Notes: a model not told the origin generated them from the letters alone. Positions 53,240 through 64,000 are shown, counted from the stretch's first letter. The stretch: 64,000 bases of DNA from Helicoverpa zea (GCF_022581195.2 NC_061475.1:6076001-6140000), one strand, 5' to 3'. Translations and numbers: made by a program.

Positions 53240-55144
53240 AGAATACGTTTACAGATTATGGGAGTATGATAGTGTAGAGCCAAGTTCCGAATTTAATTTG
53301 TCAATATTTAATTTAAGTTAATCTGATTTTTTATAGAAGTAAATATTCAGCTTGATCTAATTAAATTGGGCTGCCTCACTTAAGAGCCTACAAAAAGATT
53401 TTCTTATATAAATTGACATTTGAAACTTCAATAGTATTATCTAGTTGATTTTTTAACATCAAGTTGAGGGCACTTAATTCACGACGTTTGATGCTTTAGA
53501 AAATAAATTATTGGACCAATAAACTAAACTCAATATTGCGGAGTTTGACGATTTTTTTTTACTAAATACTTTAGGTATTTAGTTTGAAAATATTTTTTTT
53601 TTCGAACTTGGTCTTCACTGCCAATTAATTATTACGTGTCTTATCTACTTACATATTTAACTGCACAATTTCTGAGATAACCGGGAATTACTACTTATCT
53701 TGCGGAGAGAAAAATTACGTCAGAATATGCCTACATCTTGTTATCAGTAACTACGTCATATTGCAATGTGCTAAAAAGTACCCGATTCCCCGAACTGTGT
53801 ATTGAATCCAAAAATTAGACATTTGTTTTATGTTCTAAATGACAGTGTGACTTCATTTGTTTGTAGTCAGTTAGAGAATATCTGAAGCGATTCTGATGTT
53901 CCATGAAGATGACTGGAATAATTTAGGAACTCGAGTTTTTTGCAGCAATGGGTGATTCTGACGGTTTTACTAAATATCCAATACCTGTAATGCGTAGGTA
54001 CAATCAACTTCAGGTCAGTGGTAACAGTTTTATAGGAAAATCGTACTTATTACTATTGAGTTAAGGTTCATGACAGTTACCACTGATGTGCAGTCTACCC
54101 TACTTGTAACTTGTAATACTTTCTGACTGTTGATTTGCTATCTAAAGATAGGAAATTGGCATTACTTGTATAAGGCTATGGTGAATTTCTATCTCTAGCA
54201 AGCACAACAGCAGATAAATACGATATTGAAGTGCGCAGTATGTGGTAAAACTATATTATTCCTTAAGACCTGATAAGCGATTGCGAGGAACATCATTCTA
54301 TGACATCAAGGGACAATCGTAAAAGGAACGTTAAACTCGAAAGTGTCCATTACATATAAACCTTGCCTTTTTGTTCTGATCCTAAAGTTAATGTTGTTAT
54401 AAAGCCACTTATTGCTTCTTTAAACGATGTTATATTTCTGGGCTTTCATAGCTTAATAAAGATAATAGAGTTGTTCTATGTGCAGTTCAAAGGCTCTAGT
54501 CTAGATTACCTATCGATATTTTGCTAGTAAGCTTTAGTAAAATATTGTATGATAACCGGAATAATTATCGCTGAAAAAAAAACAATCTAATTAGATCATA
54601 TCATCTGCAAACGGCATGAAAAAGAATTGTCCATTGATCGCCAATAAAAAAAGGGAATTTACATCCGTCAGTGTCGTATCCGTCAGTTTTGCTAACTAAA
54701 TATCCTTTAAAATCCTCCACATTATTCTAACTATTATCAATAAATTACCTCCCCATCTGCTCTAATAAAGCATAATGACTTTCACTTTTCAAATCTGTTC
54801 AAGCAATCCATCTGTAACACTGCGAGCCAATTACCAGACGCGATATCTTTCCATTTTTCACGCTGGCTCTCAAATCGAATGAGGAGCTCCATTTACTTAG
54901 AACTTATAAACTCGATACCTATATCTTATCCGATTTAAAATTCTATCTGAAACGAAACTTAGTTGAAAGCTGTTTGAAATTCGCTTAGGAATACGTTTAG
55001 AGTTGCATACTGCAAACTTTCAGTCGACCGATAGTTTGTTTGGGCTCATAGATCAGTATGACGATTAATTGCACGCACATTACAAAGATAAGGTATTTAG
55101 GCGTATCAGACCGACTGAAAACTTTGATTAGAATCAATTTTCTA
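53240..55144. other. Gene-free stretch upstream of gloverin
   Basis: AT-rich, no gene or repeat family confidently recognised; distal regulatory elements of gloverin could lie here but cannot be seen. Confidence 0.35.
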
Positions 55145-55478
55145 AAAAACCCGGCCAAGTGCGAGTCAGACTCGTGCACGTAGGGTTCCGTAGCAGCCAA
55201 ACTAATATTCTAGATATATTTATGGATATCGAGCAAAAATGAGCAAAAAATTACCTTTGTTGTATGGGAGCCCCCCAAAATATTTATTATATTCTAGTTT
55301 TCAGTATTTGTTGTTTTAGCGGCAACAGAAAATATATCATTTGTGAAAATTTCAACTCTCTAACTATCACGGTTTATGAGATACAGCCTGGTGACAGACA
55401 GACGGACGGATGGACGGACGGACAGAGGAGCGAAAACAATAGGGTTCCGTTTTACCCTTTGGGTACAGAACCCTAAAA
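55145..55478 (-). mobile_element. 'GGTTCCGT ... CGGCCAAGT' repeat, third copy
   Basis: Antisense to the first two: CCCGGCCAAGTGCGAGTCAG at the left, a (GGAC)n stretch at 55402-55425 and AGGGTTCCGTTTTACCC, CAGAACCCTAAAAAA at the right. Confidence 0.8.
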
Positions 55479-56084
55479 AATGTCCTCTATCGGGTCATCT
55501 GTCAGCCGACTGTTTAGTCTGCAGTGTACATTTACTCTTAGTAGTAGGGGAGGCCTAGAAGGGATTTTGGGATTTACTCAAGCGCGGCAGATTAGTATAT
55601 AGGGAGGTACCTATTACCCCATTTAACACCTCCACCAAATATAAGCCCTGTATATGCAGCCGCGCGTCTAGAATAAAGGATCAGATTAGTAAAAAAAAAA
55701 TTATCATCTGACATTCTCCAGCGCGTCAGATTAAGATAGGGTAAGTTAGTTATATGCTAAAAAGTGTATATTCCACTAATCTGACAATTTGCGATTGACG
55801 ATAAGAAGTAGGAAGGTTACAAACTTGTAAAAAAAAACGTCATCTTGACTTTCTCGAGCGCGGCTATTTTTTTTTTATTTTGAAGGGAGTAATTCAACGT
55901 TCACGAAAAATATAAAATCTGACGATTCCCGTAAGCCGAAGTAAGAAAAATTAATCGATAAAGTTTAAAGCGTGCAGCTACGTGATGCCGGTATTCTCCT
56001 CCCAAGTTTCTATTCCTCTCTCTCTTTTTTCAATTCAATTCATTTGCAATAAGTGTTAGTACATTTTGGGTCTTAAATAATCTA

Positions 56085-56525
56085 CACTAATATTATAAAG
56101 CTGAAGAGTTTTTTTGTTTGAACTCGCTAATCTCAGGAAGTTACTGGCCATGGTATGCAGATATATTGTTTTTAACGAAGACGATTCATTTTATTGGATA
56201 CTTTCGTTAAATACGTGTGCCTTCCAGTTGCGTTGTTTGTCTATCGTGATACCGAGAAATGCCGTTTCGTATACTTCGCCTTTTTTATACAGGTCGTGGT
56301 GGCCTAGTCATCCGGTTAACATTGGCTCTACTCTGCATAACGTGGTTCACAAATTACTCGCGTAGTGTCGCTTCATCAATGAAAGCAACTGCTATCTCTT
56401 TCTATCTGTTCTGCAAGAGTGGCAACGCGCAACTCTACTGGATGGTTTTAAACTAATAATTTAAGTCAAATTTATACGTATTTTTTTTGTATGAAAATAG
56501 CTGGGAAAAAGGCTAGGCAGATTAT
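56085..56525 (+). repeat. Interspersed repeats nested in the 2.4-kb element
   Basis: ACTAATATTATAAAGCTGAA GAG at 56085, a GTCGTGGTGGCCTAGTC tRNA/SINE-like start at 56292, and a (GAT)n-family tail GGGAAAAAGGCTAGGCAGAT at 56502. Confidence 0.5.
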
Positions 56526-56814
56526 TTAGATTTATCTATGTGTATTACATTGAATAAAATTAGTTTTTGTAAGATTTACGCGTAGATTATTTCCGTCAAG
56601 CCATGTTATTATAGATTCTATTGTATTGTTTATGACTATGACACATGTATATTTATTTATCAATGTCATTATAATTAAATGTAATTATTATAGAAATGTA
56701 TGTAATGTATGTATGTATGTATGTTTTTTACCCACTAAGCCACCACGACTTAAATAATGATTATAACAAAATTAAAAAAACATCGACATTGGTGTTAATT
56801 TTTCAAAGAAAATT

Positions 56815-57300
56815 AGGTTACAGTATTGATTATTATTAGTTTTAATTTGTTTTTATCTATATCTCAGAACGGACAAACATTAGAACAAAGCTGTCAGAGT
56901 AAACGTTATTCTAGTTGAAAAGACCTATCCAACGATGTATTTGACTTTGCTATTGGTGGGGTTTATCATTACGCCCAATATCCAGTTGGTACAGTATAAG
57001 GTTGAAATGCAAAATTATAGTAACAATTATGAACCCTAACGGGCACAGCAAGTAGTACTTAGAAGACATACTCGTAGTAGCACTTAGATATTCCTTTAAA
57101 AACTTGAGATATCAATGGATTATTTAGTTTTAACTTTTACACACTTTTTGATCTATATCTCAGGACGGGCAAACGTCAACAAAGCAGTCATATTAAAGGT
57201 TGTTCTAGATAAAAAGGCCTATACAATGATATGTATGACATTGCTATTGGTGGAGTGTACCAGGTTCCGTATATTTGTGTCCATTGTCCTTTATGTTTTT
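56815..57300. mobile_element. Partial relative of the 24756-25649 element
   Basis: Shares ATCTATATCTCAGAACGGAC, GACCTATCCAACGATG, TTGCTATTGGTGGGGT and CCCTAACGGGCACAG with it. The terminal TGCCC ends are not preserved. Confidence 0.65.
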
Positions 57301-57966
57301 CATACTTATTTGCTTATAAATAAAAGTTTTGTACTTCAAAGAATACATACTGCTTTATTTACTTGCAATTTTTTCAGTTCTTCAATTTGTTAAAAGGTTT
57401 GCAAAAAAACTTTCCATTGCCAGATTAAGCGAACTCCTCCAGATAATCGTCAGATTATAAGATGATTACGTTAAGGGTACATAAATGAACCATATATATT
57501 TTAATCTGACGCGCTCGAGTATTTCAAAATGGCGATTTTTTTTTGCAATTTCAAATAATGGCCACGAGTTTAGGTCACGTCTAAATCGTCAGATTATTGC
57601 ATAAGAGCCTTCGTTTTGGTTCACTTAACACCCCTTTTGATAATCTGACGCGCTCGATAAAATTATTTTTTTTCCCATTTTTAACCCTTACCTACTACCA
57701 CCCCCACCATGGAAACAGTCAGATTAATATACGTATGTTTTCAAAATGACGTAGGACGTGCATGCTATTAATATCTGACGCGCTCCAGTATGTCCATGCA
57801 ACTGTTTTTTTTTACATTTTTGAAAGTTTATAACCGCTCCACCCACCGATGAAAGTGTGTGTATGTCAGGACATTTTTTTCTTCTTATCATCTAAGCTTC
57901 GCAATCTAATAGGTCTCATCGACGCTCGAGTCACTCCCGATTTAGCACCCTTGCCTCCCCTACTAT

Positions 57967-58181
57967 AGAGTGGAGAAGTTCTGAGTATTTGGATGTTGGT
58001 CCGATCTAGCTTCGTGGACAGTGAGAAATGGATATATTTTTGAGAAAACTTTTTTTCTTAAGGATTTTGTTAAGGTATGATTCTAACACAGTGTTACTAA
58101 TAAATAAGCTGCAAGTTGCAAGCAGAATGGGTTACAGGATTGTTCCAAAGTTACTGCGGCATTGGTACCCGAAAGGCTTAA
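57967..58181. other. Intergenic
   Basis: Nothing recognised. Confidence 0.3.
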
Positions 58182-58793
58182 AGATGTCTGCCCACTATCC
58201 CGTAGCATGCCATGACCGTGCTAGGAACGTATCCAGCACGGAATGAGATCCGATACGCTCTATATCGCCCACTTAAGCGGGCCGACAGCGTTCTGAACCC
58301 GTTTACAACCCGTATTTAATCTGTATAATGCCCGTTTGTAAAACGGCAGGAATTCTTTCAATACACTCGTAAAGCATCGGTTCATTCTAATACAAATATC
58401 AGTGTTGCGTAGACGCGTTAAAGTGGTGAAATATTGAAATAGTTATGGCTACAAGGAAACGAACGATTGAACAACTGGCAATGATTGCTATAATTTTGGA
58501 TGAAAAGGAAGAGGAATGCCCAAAAAACACTCGACTGCCCGCTTAGCCACCGTTTAGCCGCCTGCGCGCAGCGGTCTAGCAGCGTCGCGTGCCATGCACG
58601 TAGCGTATCCGCACCGGCAAAATATTCCCTCAGAAAAATAGTTAACGGCCCGTGCATGGCACGCTACGGTGTCGGCCGGTGACGGAACGGTCTAGTTTGC
58701 ATAGTCTCATACTTCTCAATACAAAGAATAGTTTTTTGTCTGAAACGGTCCTAGTACGGTCATGGCATGCTACGGGATAGTGGGCAGACACCT
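58182..58793. mobile_element. 612-bp MITE, TAA target duplication
   Basis: Inverted ends AGATGTCTGCCCACTATCCC and complement of AGGTGTCTGCCCACTATCCC, about 38 bp (through GTAGCATGCCATGACCGT). TAA directly outside both ends (58179-58181, 58794-58796), consistent with PIF/Harbinger. GC-rich subterminal repeats. Confidence 0.8.
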
Positions 58794-58796
58794 TAA

Positions 58797-60072
58797 GAAG
58801 GAACATGGTGGGTTTTAGTCAGCAAGAATCTGACACTCCCTCACGCTGTACCCACAGTGGGAAGAGTCATTTGATGATTTCACACAAGAAAAGGGGAATG
58901 AATAGAGGTTGCTGCTTCCAATCATAAGTCGAAAGACATCTTTCCTTATCTCGTGGTTTCTACGTCCTAAAAAAAACTACGTATTAATAATTCCTTCAGT
59001 CTAGATTAGCACGACTACAAAAGTTCATAAATGAAATACATTAAAATTTCTTTATGAGCGAAAAAAGTAATTTTAATAATGGCCGTTCTGTTACGTTACT
59101 TCATTTTTATTAGCTTCGTTGTTAATTTATTAATGAAACAAGTTCATAAAGATGAGAAAAACGGTTTATGAAGGATCGGGTCGATGATCTCTCTAATGAC
59201 AAAAGACCATCACCATCAACCTTTTTAACTGTTCCATTGAAGGACACAGGTTTTCCATTTCCTTCCAAAGATACACTTAGAATATGAAAGAAAGAATAAC
59301 CATTGATTTACACAAAAGAAGCAAAAGCATCAAAACTATTAACGAAACAAATATATACACAGAAAAACGCTGCAGTTGCGTCACCTTGTGAAAAAGGGCC
59401 AGCGCTCAGCATAAATGCTGTGCCTCGCGCACGCAGGCACGAGACAACAGGCGCTCTGGTTTTCAGCGCTGACCCGCGTGTCTTTGCCTCGCAAATACAC
59501 AAGCCTATATACCGTTTCAGACAAAAAGAGTCCCATCAACTTGTTCTGCAACGACCAGTCTTCAGCTTAACATATCTAATGTCTACTTACAGCTTTGGCG
59601 GGCCGTAAGTCCTGCTAGCTACATTTACCGTAACGAGAACCACCTCGATGATTAAAATAAAACCCAGAAAAGTTTTCATAACGCCGCCTCTAACTTAGAT
59701 ACGCCTAAAAATAGTATTAATTTAAATGAAATATCCACAGGAAAAAGTGTAGATATACAAAAAAAGCTGGGTTTTATAATAAAACGGCACAAGTTGAGAG
59801 TAAGCAGACAGTGATAGTTAAGTGCTTAATGTATCCGTGGAGAGGCAGTCGCGCCGCTTGGAAATTGAAATTGCTTAAGGTATGGTTCTGTTGGCGCGAT
59901 TTTTTCGGATTATGGAAATAATTTATGATTTGACAGACGTTGTTTGGTATCGTAATATTTTATTTGTGTCATATATATTTCATTGTGACATTGCTTATCT
60001 GTGTTTCAAGTATGTAATGTGAAATACTTTTTTGAAATACTTTTTAATGTACCTAATCAACACCAACCATAA
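58797..60072. other. Gene-free stretch
   Basis: 58830-58880 has the antisense of the repeat at 38340 (GTCAGCAAGAATCTGACACT). 59390-59510 is locally GC-rich without recognisable structure. No gene. Confidence 0.35.
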
Positions 60073-60315
60073 TCAATGAGTATCAGATCCTATGGTCAGG
60101 TTTTGTCGTACTTTGTTATCGTTAGAGCGCTCAGGTCGTTCTCTCAGAAAATCCACGACTTGTAGATTTGTGACCATATTTAAATTCTCACTCTTGTAAC
60201 CTCCAGTGAAGTGTCTGCCTTGACAGCTTTGCGTCTTAGCCAAAAAACAAGCTAAAGTTTGTCCGTTTAAGTGACCCACAAACAGATTTTGTGTCTGTTT
60301 GCAACGATGATTCAA
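60073..60315 (-). CDS. Unrecognised ORF, possibly a coding remnant
   Basis: 80 codons without a family I know. The composition (NGQTLACFLAKTQSCQGRHF, VVDFLRERPERSNDNKVRQN) looks more like real protein than most chance ORFs here. The first in-frame codon of the open frame lacks a good start context. Could be a decayed exon or chance. Confidence 0.2.
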   Translation of the reverse strand: MNHRCKQTQNLFVGHLNGQTLACFLAKTQSCQGRHFTGGYKSENLNMVTNLQVVDFLRERPERSNDNKVRQNLTIGSDTH

Positions 60316-60917
60316 AATATATTACCTAATTATTAAGTCTTATCTTCATTATTTTCAGAACCTTTTATAAACATCGTAAGTAAACTTACTTTTCAAAGCT
60401 CAAAGTATATCAACTACACTGGTATGCAAAGTAACTATAGTCAGAAACCACACAGCAATTTTCAATTTTAATTAAACTCCTTTAATAAGAAAATCGCCGC
60501 GGCGGAACCAACCACTAAACAAAGTCTACTTTATGAGAGTTATTCAGTTTTAATATTTCGCTAGCGAAATAAGCTCTAATGGCGAACGTTTATGATAAAA
60601 CCTTTCATTAGAATATTTAAACGATTTTGTTTCTATTAATATAAGCTGAAGACTGATAAGGAATGCATTGTTATGGCTCGGAAAGATAACGTTAATACTC
60701 GTACCTTCAAATTTTTATCAGCGTAGGATCATGATATATGGGGAAAAGGGTAGGTTTTGTAACTGACTGACTGTAATCTGGTATGTGTTGCCGTTTGTCA
60801 TGGAAAATTATTACTCTTTCAAGTACACTCAACATCTTAGATTAAAAGTGATATGCGTACATTCTTTTATTATTGTCATCATCAATAGCATTGTGTTTGA
60901 TTTTGACAACTTAGTAG
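60316..60917. other. Intergenic
   Basis: AT-rich, nothing recognised. Confidence 0.3.
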
Positions 60918-61216
60918 AATAGGCATGATGACAGTAATCAAAAATCATTAAAATAATATATTTATTAAATTAAACTTGAAGCTTGGAATATAAAACGCGC
61001 ATTGTTTTCTTTATTAATAATGTGATTAATATGTATTTTTATAAAATAAAATTACGAAATAAGGCAATCCGCCATGATATCTTGAACACCAATCAGAGCT
61101 CGTGACGTCATCTCTGAAAACAACTCACGCGAAAGCGCGAGAACGTCACATTTCGTTATTGTGAACTTCCACTGCGATCTTTGTTTTTAATTAATTAATT
61201 GTTTATAACACGAGTT

Positions 61217-61344
61217 ATGGAGCCCGGATTTATCAAGGCAAACAGCGCTAATTTACCTAGAATTGATATCATAATGCTGGGAAAGTTTTTGGCATCAAAT
61301 AAAGATTTTTGTTCAGCTGAATTTAGAAATGTTAAAACTTCCAT
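61217..61344 (+). CDS. First exon resembling the N-terminus of insect YqaJ/SWIM-type transposon-linked proteins
   Basis: ATG at 61217; the exon reads MEPGFIKANSANLPRIDIIM and continues for about 22 more codons, then GTAAGT at 61345. I recall this N-terminus from multi-copy insect proteins annotated with a YqaJ-type nuclease domain and a zinc motif, but could not search. No downstream exon is present before the facing THAP exon, so the gene is truncated. It is too short to appear among long ORFs. Confidence 0.5.
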
Positions 61345-61453
61345 GTAAGTATACTAGTTTAATTAAAAAACAATAAGAGATGAAACCTAACCTCGAAATA
61401 GTTATTTACATTATAAACTATGCTAGAATCTAAAGAACTATGTAATAACTTAC

Positions 61454-61645
61454 ATCAAAGTGATCTTCACAAAAATAAAGTTGTACCCTGGGCAATATTG
61501 CTTTTGAATCTCGCTTTGCAAGTTTAAGCCACTTGTTTCGTATTTTTTTATTGTGAGGAACGTACACAAATAACTTATCAGGAGTTGTTTTGAATGTGTT
61601 CTTACACTGGGGGACCCCACAACACCTATGCCCTTTCGAATTCAT
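61454..61645 (-). CDS. THAP zinc-finger exon (truncated gene)
   Basis: ATG at 61645 gives MNSKGHRCCG and 64 codons ending at a GTAAGT donor (61453-61448). The C2CH THAP pattern is complete up to the His: CGVPQC ... NKWLKLAKRD ... FCEDHF. THAP domains bind DNA and occur in P-element and Kolobok-type transposases and in derived host genes. The following exon is missing. The AVPTF box cannot be judged, as it would be in the next exon. Confidence 0.8.
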
Positions 61646-61896
61646 ATTTAATAACACAAAAAACTTAATTATTGCACGAGCGTTGTTTACTTGCGTCTTG
61701 TAATTTCAGTCGTGACGTCACAAGTGACGACATGACACTGACAAGCGTTTTCGCGCTGGATTCAAAGTGGACAGAGAAAAATGCAATTATTTGATAAAAA
61801 AACTTCGCATTTTCTTAAAATTAATAATTTTTCATATAAAATAGACGTATACCTACATCATACAAAGGAATTTAAAAATTTGTCATCATGCCTATT

Positions 61897-62458
61897 GTGA
61901 GTTTAGAAACTGCCAGCTTCGGTCAATAGTTTTACCCACGTATGTACCGTAGGAACTACTTCTCGCACCTAGATAAAAACGTTCCTCGAAAAGTGGGCTA
62001 AAAAACAACGAAATATTTATTAAAATTGGTCTTTTAGTTCATAATTGTGTAGATTGTGAACCGATTCCACAACTTATTATTTTAGACTTGCAAATGTTAA
62101 CCCCAACTTGGATTTATTCTTAAAAGGACACAAAATGTACCACTACAAGGTAGTATGTTTTAACATCTAAACCGACTACACAAAGAAACAAAAGCCAAGA
62201 TTGTAATAAATATGTAAAGAGTGAAGAGGGGGAGGCCATTAAATTTTGAGCGAGCCCTCACTTAGTCAGCTTGAGTGTTTTCCTAACAAATTGCTTCTGA
62301 ATTTAGTCCTGATATTATATTTAATGTAAGAACTGAATTTATTGCTTTTAAAATTTATAACGGCTGTTATATCTTGATCGTTTACTGGGAATATTTTAGG
62401 TCATGCTTTGAATCGATATTGATATTAAGAGGTATCATGTTTTAAGTTTTTGAAATTC
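61897..62458. other. Intergenic
   Basis: AT-rich; nothing recognised. Confidence 0.3.
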
Positions 62459-63151
62459 AAATCCCACCAAAAACATTAAATGTAAAAAAATGCCAAGTCT
62501 CTCGATGCAGTCTTTCCATCGTAAAAAGTTTTGAGATCTCATAAAAGCCAAGTCCTATTCAAAATATTTTGTAGTTATAAATCAACATTTAGTAATTGTA
62601 TCAATAGTTTTCTTTATATTATAATTATAGTGACTTGGCAATGAGGACAAATTAAAAGCTGCTTGCTGCCTGGAATTGTGTGCAAATGTTACTGACGAGA
62701 CCAGTGATCAGATTATTTGTTATGTGTGAATCATGATGGTCGCTACCGACTACATGCTCCAATACAATAATTAAGAATACCTTACGGGCCATCGCTTTAT
62801 GAAAGTAAATGAATCGAGATTACACTAAGACTGACTGCCGTTGCCGAAATTCGGTTGGGACGACACGGATAAACCAAAAGAAAATTAATTTTGTGATATT
62901 AATGTTTACGCAACTGTAACTTTCAACTCCTCCAAATATGCCGTTTTATTTGTTTCTTCTTGTGCTCATTGCCAAGTCACTATAATTATAATATAAAGAA
63001 AACTATTGATACAATTACTAAATGTTGATTTATAACTACAAAATATTTTGAATAGGACTTGGCTTTTATGAGATCTCAAAACTTTTTACGCTGGAAAGAC
63101 TGCATCGAGAGACTTGGCATTTTTTTACATTTAATGTTTTTGGTGGGATCT
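62459..63151. mobile_element. Fold-back element, AAATCCCACC family, about 195-bp arms
   Basis: Arms 62459-62655 and about 62965-63151 are near-perfect inverted copies (AAATCCCACCAAAAACATTA ... TATAGTGACTTGGCAATGAG); spacer about 310 bp. Same family as 30882-31253. Ends immediately next to the OTU-like ORF region. Confidence 0.75.
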
Positions 63152-63164
63152 CATTTATTTTTGG

Positions 63165-63846
63165 AAGTGTATTTCTTTCTTTTTTTTTAGGTGACTCATA
63201 ATTTCTTGGACTTCAGCTACTGCTTTGCTTAGAACCCATTCTCTATCTCTTTTGTTTCTTCTCTGAGGCTTCGTTACTTCTAAGGAAGACAAGTCTGGGC
63301 GATGTATACTTCGGAGTCGATTACTTTTTCACTACAATTTTTTTCACTAGCTTGGGTCGAACTAGGAGAATCAGAAGTATTTTCATCTACCTGAAGATCT
63401 ATGGAATAATTATCGGGAACGAGTACTTCATAATGACCTCCTAAAAAATTCCCAGTAAATCGTAAACGTTTCACTGGTTTCCTAGGATCATCACCGAATG
63501 ATCCCTGCAAACGACCATTTTGGTAAACTTGGAAAATAAAGGGATACAATGCAGCGGCCGCTTTAAGTTCGAATACGGATCCATAGGTGATTGTTTTCAG
63601 CATTGCAGCTGAATACATATCTGCATTGATATAAACGTCTCCACGTTCGTCGTAGGTATAGACTTGCATATCATCCCAATTCTCCACTACATAATGGACG
63701 ACAGCACGCCTAATATCGTTTGACGACTGAAAACTCCCATACATGCAGTACGACAACGAATGAAATAAACGCGACCCATCTCCAGAAATAGAGATGACTC
63801 TGTGTGGACAAAGGTCGCCATTTATGTACAATATTTCACGTTCCAT
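63165..63846 (-). pseudogene. OTU-like cysteine protease, catalytic Cys lost, probable frameshift
   Basis: ATG at 63846; ORF to 63280, 188 codons. OTU hallmarks: 'SGDGSRLFHSLSYCMYGS' in place of the family's DGNC[LF]F box, so the catalytic Cys position is Arg. The catalytic His strand is kept (GGHYEVLVPD), as are the middle strands (YGSVFELKAAAALYPFIFQV). After the stop at 63280, a shifted frame continues with coding-like sequence (RRNKRDREWVLSKAVAEVQE) to about 63180, suggesting a frameshift and a longer original protein. OTU domains occur in some insect Helitrons and other transposons as well as host deubiquitinases; which this is cannot be told. Confidence 0.6.
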
Positions 63847-64000
63847 TACACTATATTTACAATTACTACTATAACAATATATTAATAGGGCTTAAACTTA
63901 TATATATATGCATATATATATGTATAATAAATAACTAACAAACTAAATAGAACTAAACTAACTAACAAATAACTAACTACATAAATAAATATTATCTACT
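63847..64000. other. AT-rich right edge
   Basis: TATATATATGCATATATATA-type microsatellite at 63899-63924 and an (AACTAACA)n-like stretch; it would hold the 5' flank of the OTU-like ORF. Confidence 0.5.

Larger units (their letters stand above)
55545..57966. mobile_element. 2.4-kb element with an array of AATCTGACGCGCTCGA motifs, with nested insertions
   Basis: The ends are inverted: TAGTAGGGGAGGC at the left and GCCTCCCCTACTA at the right. At least a dozen full or partial copies of AATCTGACGCGCTCGA occur in both orientations in the two flanks (55582-55930 and 57421-57790). The middle (about 56085-57300) is other repeats. No transposase. The superfamily is not recognised. Confidence 0.55.
60918..61896. 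mobile_element. Deletion derivative of a two-gene (THAP + nuclease-like) DNA transposon
   Basis: The ends are 16-bp perfect inverted repeats, AATAGGCATGATGACA (60918-60933) and its complement (61881-61896). Inside are two first exons pointing toward each other, each with an ATG and an intact GTAAGT donor, with about 100 bp between the donors. Both promoter sides carry a GTGACGTCA palindrome (about 61103 and 61711). A clear target duplication was not found, so the outer limits could be larger. Confidence 0.55.

Noticed and set aside
59390..59510. GC-rich island as a possible CpG promoter or MITE
   Set aside because: No inverted ends, no ORF with known motif, and no promoter elements seen.

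Overview
The window is a repeat-dense, AT-rich stretch of an insect nuclear genome, almost certainly a moth or butterfly. The strongest evidence is a complete gloverin gene, an antimicrobial peptide family known from Lepidoptera. Supporting evidence is a Lep1-type short Helitron, an RTE-type LINE and many copies of a (GAT)n-tailed SINE-like repeat. There is no sign of bacterial or viral genomic DNA apart from LTR retrotransposons.

Layout. 1-1253: 5' LTR and gag of an LTR retrotransposon on the minus strand that runs off the left edge; a tRNA-Trp 3'-half fragment abuts its outer end. 2052-2595: 5'-truncated RTE LINE. 3147-4376: an intact single-exon gene for an integrase-derived protein that seems to have lost its catalytic residues. 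4.4-12.4 kb: no host gene; SINE-like copies, a short Helitron, and GC-rich long-TIR MITEs. 12413-19328: a three-level nest. A 'GGTTCCGT/CGGCCAAGT' repeat is split by a young LTR retrotransposon (12895-19230, identical 93-bp LTRs), whose pol is split by a TA-flanked MITE. Between its 5' LTR and gag it carries a small ORF for a predicted myristoylated, single-span membrane protein. 19.3-43.3 kb: fold-back and TIR elements, SINE and LINE remnants, no convincing host gene. 43356-48578: an apparently intact Ty3/gypsy element with one Arc-like gag-pol ORF and identical 306-bp LTRs. 48.8-50.9 kb: MITE, tandem and fold-back repeats.

51308-53111: gloverin (minus strand, four exons), with a TATA box and a kB-like site typical of Toll/IMD-induced immune genes. 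53.1-60.9 kb: repeats, including a 2.4-kb element with an array of GACGCGCTCGA-type motifs. 60918-61896: a short TIR-ended unit with two facing first exons, one a THAP zinc finger and the other resembling the N-terminus of a transposon-linked nuclease family; both splice donors are intact and only about 100 bp apart. This looks like an internally deleted copy of a two-gene DNA transposon. 62459-63846: a long fold-back element beside an OTU-like protease ORF without its catalytic cysteine.

Only gloverin is a secure host gene. The integrase-derived ORF is a candidate domesticated gene. The other coding sequence belongs to mobile elements. Most promising for new biology: the THAP plus nuclease-like two-gene element, the membrane-protein ORF of the 12.9-19.2 kb retrotransposon, the dead integrase and OTU genes, and the tRNA-Trp half beside an LTR whose own primer-binding site also matches tRNA-Trp. 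All comparisons were made by eye; no search or alignment was run.
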